Made by a program: the position numbers and the translations under genes. From Planktomarina sp. (GTDB lineage: Bacteria > Pseudomonadota > Alphaproteobacteria > Rhodobacterales > Rhodobacteraceae), in NCBI GenBank assembly GCA_020629775.1, contig JAHDCP010000001.1, forward strand, positions 1 to 64,000: 64,000 nt of DNA. Direction: 5' to 3'. Below the pieces are notes generated by a model, which did not search any database, was not told where the DNA came from, and saw only the letters and a list, made by a program, of their open reading frames with translations. Of the stretch, positions 57,946 through 64,000 are shown one piece after another; position 1 is the first letter of the stretch, and each line of letters begins with the position of its first letter.

Positions 57946-57960
57946 TTAATTACACGTTAC
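57946..57960. promoter_or_regulatory. Candidate CtrA box in the sciP-ctrA intergenic region
   Basis: TTAA-N7-TTAC; additional TTAA half sites at 57914 and at 58002 (GGTTAAC). Confidence 0.45.
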
Positions 57961-58001
57961 TCGATATCTACCGGCATTCAATACCATTCAGAGTTGCATG
58001 G

Positions 58002-58262
58002 TTAACGTTTTGTCACACGTAAGCCGGTTTCACCATTTGCAATAAAGGCATTCCGCCATTCATCGAATTCTTCTTTGCTTAACCCATAGCGCTGCAAAGC
58101 AGTCGCAATATCAATCAGTCCGAACTCCACCGCCTTAACCAAAACAGCTTTACGAGATGCCACCCACCGCGTGCATTCCGGTTCTGGTAAGTCCGCTTGT
58201 GACAACGTTTGCCCATCGGGCAACGTCACCGTGCGCGGTCCGTCAATTTTGCGCAGATACAC
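58002..58262 (-). CDS. sciP: CtrA inhibitor SciP (DUF1153)
   Basis: GTG-YLRKIDGPRTVTLPDGQTLSQADLPEPECTRWVASRKAVLVKAVEFGLIDIATALQRYGLSKEEFDEWRNAF; adjacent to ctrA. Confidence 0.85.
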   Translation of the reverse strand: MYLRKIDGPRTVTLPDGQTLSQADLPEPECTRWVASRKAVLVKAVEFGLIDIATALQRYGLSKEEFDEWRNAFIANGETGLRVTKR

Positions 58263-58389
58263 CTCGAATTTCCTTTTCCCAATCACCCCTTTCGCATCTG
58301 TACAGGTTAGGCTTAAAGCAGCATGAAGCATCCCATCGAGAATAGGTTGTATTTTCCTATATTTATATGGATCACACTGGAGAATGAAC

Positions 58390-59541
58390 ATGTCGTTGGC
58401 CATGACCGAGACAAAGCTAAACTCTTTAGGATTTGCCAAGTCACCCGCTGAAACACGAGTGGTTGTGGCAATGTCTGGGGGCGTGGACAGTTCCGTTGTG
58501 GCCGCAGAATTGGCAAGCCAAGGATATGATGTCGTGGGCGTTACCCTGCAACTCTATGACCATGGCGCTGCCCTGGCCAAAAAGGGTGCATGCTGTGCGG
58601 GAACGGACATCCATGATGCCCGCCGCGTTGCCGAAAAACTGGGCTTCCCGCATTATGTTTTGGACTATGAAAACACATTCAAAGATGCGGTCATCGATGA
58701 GTTTGCTGACAGTTATTTGGCCGGTGCGACGCCCGTCCCGTGCATTCGCTGCAATGAACGGGTCAAATTCAAAGATCTTTTAGAAACCGCGAAAGATCTG
58801 GATGCAGATTGCATGGCAACGGGCCATTACATCCAACGGTTTGATGGTCAGAAAAGTGCTCAGCTGCATCGCGCGGCTGATCCTGTCCGTGATCAAAGCT
58901 ATTTTCTATTTTCCACCACGCAGCAGCAATTGGAATACCTGCGGTTTCCTTTGGGGCATTTGCATTCAAAAGCGCAAACCCGTGCGCTGGCGGAAAAGCA
59001 CGGTTTATCTGTCGCAGATAAACCCGACAGCCAAGATATTTGCTTTGTGCCCGATGGCGATTATGCCGCAGTGATTGAAAAATTGCGTCCTGGGTCCGCC
59101 CAGCCAGGTCATATCGTGGACCAAAACGGTGGTGTGGTCGGTAATCATGAGGGCGTTATTAACTTTACGATTGGCCAGCGGCGTGGGCTGGGGATCGGTG
59201 GTTTGGCCGAACCCATGTATGTTGTAAAATTGGACCCAGATAGTCGCGAGGTGGTTGTGGGCCCAAAGCACATGCTGGCCACACGAACTTTGCACCTGAA
59301 AGAGGTGAACTGGCTGGGGGATCATCCATTTGATTCATCAGAAAAGCACATTCTGGACGTCAAGGTACGGTCAACACGGCCGCCAGCGGAAGCCACGATC
59401 ACGCCCATCAGCCCGACGGAAGCAATGGTAACTCTGGCGGCAGCGGAAGCGGGTGTTGCCCCAGGACAGGCATGCGTTTTTTATGATCAAGATGGGTCAC
59501 GGGTTTTGGGCGGCGGTTGGATCAGCGCTGCAAAAAGTTAA
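58390..59541 (+). CDS. mnmA: tRNA 2-thiouridine(34) synthase MnmA
   Basis: [36 protein letters not shown]; start could be 58402. Confidence 0.97.
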   Translation: MSLAMTETKLNSLGFAKSPAETRVVVAMSGGVDSSVVAAELASQGYDVVGVTLQLYDHGAALAKKGACCAGTDIHDARRVAEKLGFPHYVLDYENTFKDAVIDEFADSYLAGATPVPCIRCNERVKFKDLLETAKDLDADCMATGHYIQRFDGQKSAQLHRAADPVRDQSYFLFSTTQQQLEYLRFPLGHLHSKAQTRALAEKHGLSVADKPDSQDICFVPDGDYAAVIEKLRPGSAQPGHIVDQNGGVVGNHEGVINFTIGQRRGLGIGGLAEPMYVVKLDPDSREVVVGPKHMLATRTLHLKEVNWLGDHPFDSSEKHILDVKVRSTRPPAEATITPISPTEAMVTLAAAEAGVAPGQACVFYDQDGSRVLGGGWISAAKS

Positions 59542-60670
59542 TGACAGATTGGGCGGCCCGTATACCCGGGGACACGCCGCCCTTCCCCAAACGCTGCATC
59601 GTCGATGCCATAGCCGCTTTTTGATCCATCGGGTTCTGAATAACATCTTGCAGACCATCAGCGATCAAATCTGGTTTGCAATTTGCGCCAATAAACTCCG
59701 GTACTGCTCGTGTTTCGGACACCAAGTTTACCAATGTCACTGTATCCACGCGCAACATCCGGCCGATAATTTGCCGTGACAGCCATTGCATATCGTAAGC
59801 AATCACCATCGGCGTTCCAACACTGGCCAATTCCAGCGAAACAGTACCAGACGCCGCCAACGCAGCCCCAGATGCAGCAAAGGCAGTGCGCCGCATGTGC
59901 GCCGCAGCATCCGCCTGAGACGCATCCCCCACAACCATAAACGGCTTTCGCGCCAGGGAATTTATGTGCCTTTCCAAATGTGGAACAAGGTGCGGAAGTG
60001 TCGGTAATACCCAATCAAATTCGACAAATTCTTCGCGGGCCATAACATCGGAAAAAACAGGCATAAGCCGATCGATTTCTGACCGCCGGGAGCCAGGCAA
60101 AACTACCAACGTATTTTCCGACAGATTATGCGCAGTTCGAAAGGATTGAATATCGGCCAAAGATATTTCTGGATCTTGAACAACAGGATGCCCAACAAAA
60201 TCACAGGTCATGCCAGCTTTTTGCATAAAGGGTGGTTCAAATGGCAAAAGCGCCAAAACATGATTGACATGGGCCGCCATTTTGGCCGCACGTCCCGGGC
60301 GCCATGCCCAAACACTGGGGGCAACGTAATGAACAGTGGGAATGTTCGACTGCGCTTTCACCTTGTCAGCGACACGCAGGGAAAATTCAGGCGCATCGAT
60401 GGTAATAACAACGTCGGCTTGCCAATCCACTGCCGCTTCAGCCGTTTGGGCGATCCGTTTTTTTAGATCAAAATATTTTGGAAGTATTTCCATCAACCCC
60501 ATAACCGACAGTTCGGACATGTCGAACAAACTGCTCAGGCCTTGGCCGATCATGCGCGGACCACCAATCCCTTTAAATTCCATAGTCGGATCAAGCGATC
60601 TTAGTCCATTGATCAAATCCGCGCCCAAACGATCGCCTGACGCTTCACCCGCTGTTATAAACACCCTCAC
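59522..60670 (-). CDS. lpxB: Lipid-A-disaccharide synthase
   Basis: [41 protein letters not shown]. Confidence 0.97.
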   Translation of the reverse strand: MRVFITAGEASGDRLGADLINGLRSLDPTMEFKGIGGPRMIGQGLSSLFDMSELSVMGLMEILPKYFDLKKRIAQTAEAAVDWQADVVITIDAPEFSLRVADKVKAQSNIPTVHYVAPSVWAWRPGRAAKMAAHVNHVLALLPFEPPFMQKAGMTCDFVGHPVVQDPEISLADIQSFRTAHNLSENTLVVLPGSRRSEIDRLMPVFSDVMAREEFVEFDWVLPTLPHLVPHLERHINSLARKPFMVVGDASQADAAAHMRRTAFAASGAALAASGTVSLELASVGTPMVIAYDMQWLSRQIIGRMLRVDTVTLVNLVSETRAVPEFIGANCKPDLIADGLQDVIQNPMDQKAAMASTMQRLGKGGVSPGIRAAQSVINFLQR

Positions 60671-61467
60671 GACAATGGTCCGGTCCCGTGCAAAATCAAA
60701 CCCAGTTGATTAGCGCGTTCTATGGTTAGCTCAGGATCAAGAACCATCACCTGACCAGCCGCAAAAGCAATCCCGCGCAGTCGCGCAGCGGCTGCCGCTT
60801 CTACCGTTTCAATACCGATCGTGGGCATATCGACGCGCAAATCTTGGCCAATCTTGGGGGCCTTAACAAGCATACCACCTGTGGGCACGCGTTCGGACCT
60901 TCGGGTCAAACTGGACAGCATCCAATCCGTTCCAGCCACAGATTCCACAGCGATGATTTGCCCCGCGCTTGCTACACATGCTTGCCCAACGTCCAACGGG
61001 GACAAAGCTGACAAAACGGCCTTTGCGCGTTCAATATCTTTGAGATTTTGATCACTGACAGCAAGTTTGGTTGCATCACCCGCGGGCAATAAGAAATCTG
61101 GCACAAATTCCGATGCAGATCGCACTTTGAAACCCGCAGCTTCAAACACCCGAATAATGATCGCCAAAGCGCCCCCGTCGCCATCGCGCAAGGCTTCAAG
61201 GATTTTGGGGACCAACGGTGCCGTCGCTTGGTCAATCAAGTCTGGATTCAAAGTTGGCCGGTGTATTGCGCCAGCAAAACACACCTCAGAGACACCCGCT
61301 TTGGCCAGTGTTTGCAGCAGTGTCCCCAAAGTTTCCAAGCGAAAAGTGATTTCGGGAAGCAGTTCGTCAGGCGCAAATCCATCCAAAGCTGCCACCAAAG
61401 GCCAACGATCGCAGCGCGCCGCGACGCGGGTGGGTAAATCGCCCTGCCCGGCGACAAGCGCAAGCAT
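60667..61467 (-). CDS. lpxI: UDP-2,3-diacylglucosamine diphosphatase LpxI
   Basis: MLALVAGQGDLPTRVA; DMPTIGIETVEAAAAARLRGIAFAAG; between lpxA and lpxB. Confidence 0.95.
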   Translation of the reverse strand: MLALVAGQGDLPTRVAARCDRWPLVAALDGFAPDELLPEITFRLETLGTLLQTLAKAGVSEVCFAGAIHRPTLNPDLIDQATAPLVPKILEALRDGDGGALAIIIRVFEAAGFKVRSASEFVPDFLLPAGDATKLAVSDQNLKDIERAKAVLSALSPLDVGQACVASAGQIIAVESVAGTDWMLSSLTRRSERVPTGGMLVKAPKIGQDLRVDMPTIGIETVEAAAAARLRGIAFAAGQVMVLDPELTIERANQLGLILHGTGPLS

Positions 61468-61471
61468 GAGC

Positions 61472-62278
61472 TTATTGCCCTGTGCCGGGCGTCAAAAACG
61501 ATCGGCCCGAATTGCCCAACACGAAATCAACAATGGTTTGGACATATTCGCTGTCTGTTTCTTTGCCCAATTTACGTGCACGGTCTTGAAAAGCGCCTTC
61601 ACCCTGCGCCAACATTTGGAACGCTGCGCGTAAGGCAGTTATATCTGAACGCGCAACGCCACGGCGTTTCAAGCCCACCAAATTTAAACCTGACAATTCA
61701 CCACGTGGCGCTTGAACCAAACCAAATGGGATCACGTCATTGGTGACCATGGTCACAGCACCGATTATGGCGCCCCTTCCGATCCGAACAAATTGGTGCA
61801 CTCCGCACAGACCACCAATAATCACGTCGTCTTCGATAACGACATGGCCCGCAATTGCTGCAGAATTCACCAAAATTACGCGATTGCCGATAACAGCGTC
61901 ATGGGCCACGTGGCAGCCTGCCATCAAAAGGCAATCATCGCCAACAGCAGTCAAGCCACCGCCACCTGCTGTCCCTGTGTTGATGGTCACGTGTTCGCGA
62001 ATACGACAACGGGCGCCAATCTCAAGACGAGTGCTTTCACCTTGAAACTTTTTGTCCTGCGGAATTTCACCGATAACAGCGAATGCATGCACCAGTGTGT
62101 CATCTCCAATGCTGGTATCGCCCTTCACGACAACGTGGCTGGTAAGTTCCACGTTGCGCCCCAAAGAAACCCCTGCATCAATCAAGGAGAATGGACCGAC
62201 TTTGCAGCCCGGTCCAATCGTCGCGCCGTCTTCAACGATTGCGCTTGGGTGCACTTGTGCTGTTGGATCAATGGTCAT
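61472..62278 (-). CDS. lpxA: UDP-N-acetylglucosamine acyltransferase
   Basis: Hexapeptide repeats; HPSAIVEDGATIGPGCKVGPFSLID. Confidence 0.97.
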   Translation of the reverse strand: MTIDPTAQVHPSAIVEDGATIGPGCKVGPFSLIDAGVSLGRNVELTSHVVVKGDTSIGDDTLVHAFAVIGEIPQDKKFQGESTRLEIGARCRIREHVTINTGTAGGGGLTAVGDDCLLMAGCHVAHDAVIGNRVILVNSAAIAGHVVIEDDVIIGGLCGVHQFVRIGRGAIIGAVTMVTNDVIPFGLVQAPRGELSGLNLVGLKRRGVARSDITALRAAFQMLAQGEGAFQDRARKLGKETDSEYVQTIVDFVLGNSGRSFLTPGTGQ

Positions 62279-62281
62279 GCT

Positions 62282-62737
62282 TTATGCCTCAGGCAAATCG
62301 ACCATCGCGGTAAACTCAGCCTCGGCAGCCATTTCATCACCAACCATGGCGCGACCTTTGAATTTCCAGATTTTCGAACCGCCGCGCACCGTTTCAATAG
62401 TCATTTCCAATACATCGCCGGGAATGACTTTTCGACGAAACTTACACTTATCAATCGCCATGAAGTAGATCAGGAAATTTGTGCCAGCTAGTTCTTTGGT
62501 AACCCCCACCATAACACCTGCTGTTTGGGCCATGGCTTCGACAATAGTCACTCCAGGCATGATTGGTGTCCCTGGAAAATGCCCCTGAAAATGAGGTTCA
62601 TTCATGGTTACATTTTTAATGCCTTTGGCGGAAGTTACGCCGTCAATGTCCACAACTTTGTCGACCAACAAGAACGGATATCGGTGAGGCAATATCGCTT
62701 GAATTTGTTGAATGTCTGCTTGCGCCAAATCTGCCAT
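62282..62737 (-). CDS. fabZ: 3-hydroxyacyl-ACP dehydratase FabZ
   Basis: [42 protein letters not shown]. Confidence 0.98.
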   Translation of the reverse strand: MADLAQADIQQIQAILPHRYPFLLVDKVVDIDGVTSAKGIKNVTMNEPHFQGHFPGTPIMPGVTIVEAMAQTAGVMVGVTKELAGTNFLIYFMAIDKCKFRRKVIPGDVLEMTIETVRGGSKIWKFKGRAMVGDEMAAEAEFTAMVDLPEA

Positions 62738-62803
62738 CTGTCATCCCCGAATTGCTTAGGTTGGCCTAGCAAGGGAAAGACATCCCATCAAGCACCATCG
62801 CAC

Positions 62804-63343
62804 TTATTGGTCATCTTGACTTTGTTGGGCGCGCGTAAACGCTTCATCGACACGCGAAATCACTAGATCGGTGATTAAAATGTCTTGAAGACCGAACAAA
62901 ACGCTTCCCTCTTCCAACACTACACTCGCGCCGCGTTCACGCATAATTTCCAAAACGACGGGCTGAATGCGCGTGAAAAATTCTCGGCGAACGGCCAACA
63001 GAGACTGTTGCAAGTTTAGCTCTTTTTGATCTTGCTCTCTGCGTGTGCGTTTGACCTTTGCGTCAAACTCCCCAGCGGCCGCCTGAAAATCCACCGGGTC
63101 CATTGTTGGCCGCTGCTGCGTTAAAGACAGTTCTTCCGCTTCAAGGGACGCAAACAATTCCGCATTTTCTTCAGACAAGGCAACGCGATTTGCTTCCGTT
63201 CCATTTCGTAAAAATGCTGCAAAAGCCGATCTTTGGTAAACTTCATCGGAATTGATCAATAAGATACCCACGCTTTGGGCTGCCACGGCATTGGCAAGGA
63301 ATGCCGTGGCTAGAAAAACCCAAACCTGGACCAGTCGAGCCAT
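62804..63343 (-). CDS. OmpH/Skp family periplasmic chaperone
   Basis: Signal peptide, charged helical middle, position between bamA and fabZ. Confidence 0.85.
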   Translation of the reverse strand: MARLVQVWVFLATAFLANAVAAQSVGILLINSDEVYQRSAFAAFLRNGTEANRVALSEENAELFASLEAEELSLTQQRPTMDPVDFQAAAGEFDAKVKRTRREQDQKELNLQQSLLAVRREFFTRIQPVVLEIMRERGASVVLEEGSVLFGLQDILITDLVISRVDEAFTRAQQSQDDQ

Positions 63344-64000
63344 TAGAAACTGGTAGAGATCGTCAAATCGAACGAGGTATCACGATCTAGAGTTTCTTTC
63401 TTGATCGTTTCGGTGAAGTTGAAACGCAAAGGACCGATCGGCGTTTTCCAGAACAATGAGACGCCCGCCACCGCGCGTACCGACGCGTCGTCATACAAAA
63501 CGCCAGTTTGCCCAACCGTTGTTCCTGGATCCAACCCCCATACTGACCCCACGTCAACGAATGCACCCCCCGAAATTCCGTATTCATCAGGAAGCCCAAG
63601 TGGAAACTGTGCTTCAAATCGCGCAACCGCAAAGTAATTCCCGCCAATCGCGTCATCATCAGACCCGTTAACTTGGCGCGGTCCCCAGCCACCGGCTTCA
63701 AATCCCCGCATCTGGCCGGAACCAATAAAGAAACGATCATTAACGCGGCTAACACCTTCGTCGAAATGTAAAGCGCCTGCTTCAAATATCGCGGTTAAAG
63801 TGACGTCCTCATTCAGCACATGCGTCTCTACGCCTGTTGAAAGCGATGATCGCAAAAAGCGAACATCGCCGCCATTGCTGTCTTCACCAACCCCCAGGTC
63901 TTGTCCAAACCGGAAATAGAAGGCGGTCTTCGGATCCAAGCCCGAGCGGCGGTTGTCAAAGCTATAGGTATAACCAAGCCCCAAAACGTTTCGCCGCCCA
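63343..64000 (-). CDS. bamA: Outer membrane protein assembly factor BamA (C-terminal part, truncated by window end)
   Basis: IGSGQMRGFEAGGWGPRQV; C-terminal SFDLTISTSF; start is outside the window. Confidence 0.92.
   Translation of the reverse strand, partial: GRRNVLGLGYTYSFDNRRSGLDPKTAFYFRFGQDLGVGEDSNGGDVRFLRSSLSTGVETHVLNEDVTLTAIFEAGALHFDEGVSRVNDRFFIGSGQMRGFEAGGWGPRQVNGSDDDAIGGNYFAVARFEAQFPLGLPDEYGISGGAFVDVGSVWGLDPGTTVGQTGVLYDDASVRAVAGVSLFWKTPIGPLRFNFTETIKKETLDRDTSFDLTISTSF

Overview
The window reads as an ordinary, densely packed alphaproteobacterial chromosome segment, most like Rhodobacterales/Roseobacter from the gene families and their order. I assign about 64 protein-coding genes. I found no tRNA or rRNA gene, CRISPR array, prophage or transposase. 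Recognisable blocks are: arsC-aquaporin, mfd, hemB, hflX-hfq-trkH-trkA-ntrX-ntrY-ntrC-ntrB-dusB, ispD-ispF-pgpA-cinA, amtB, hpt, lipA/katG, a DUF6456/DUF6477 divergent pair, an mttB-like gene, guaA, metA, ppk2-tetR, rpsI/rplM, trmFO-methyltransferase-gluQRS/hisI, recG-ligA, sciP-ctrA/mnmA, and lpxB-lpxI-lpxA-fabZ-ompH-bamA. The most interesting signals are outside the large ORFs. (1) Downstream of recG there is an exact alphaproteobacterial-type LexA box (GTTC-N7-GTTC, plus a third GTTC). It precedes a 37-aa single-TM peptide ORF and a structured 3' region that ends in a strong intrinsic terminator. This is a candidate SOS-induced small membrane protein and/or sRNA. (2) A perfect 17-bp palindrome, TTTAGAA-AGA-TTCTAAA, matching the Irr/ICE iron-control motif, lies just upstream of katG. 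(3) Two inverted copies of a hairpin-bearing intergenic repeat lie between tetR and rpsI. (4) CtrA-like boxes lie between sciP and ctrA. (5) An intrinsic terminator for the mttB-like gene appears to be embedded in the coding sequence of the convergent DUF6477 gene. All calls come from reading the sequence and supplied translations; no searches were run.
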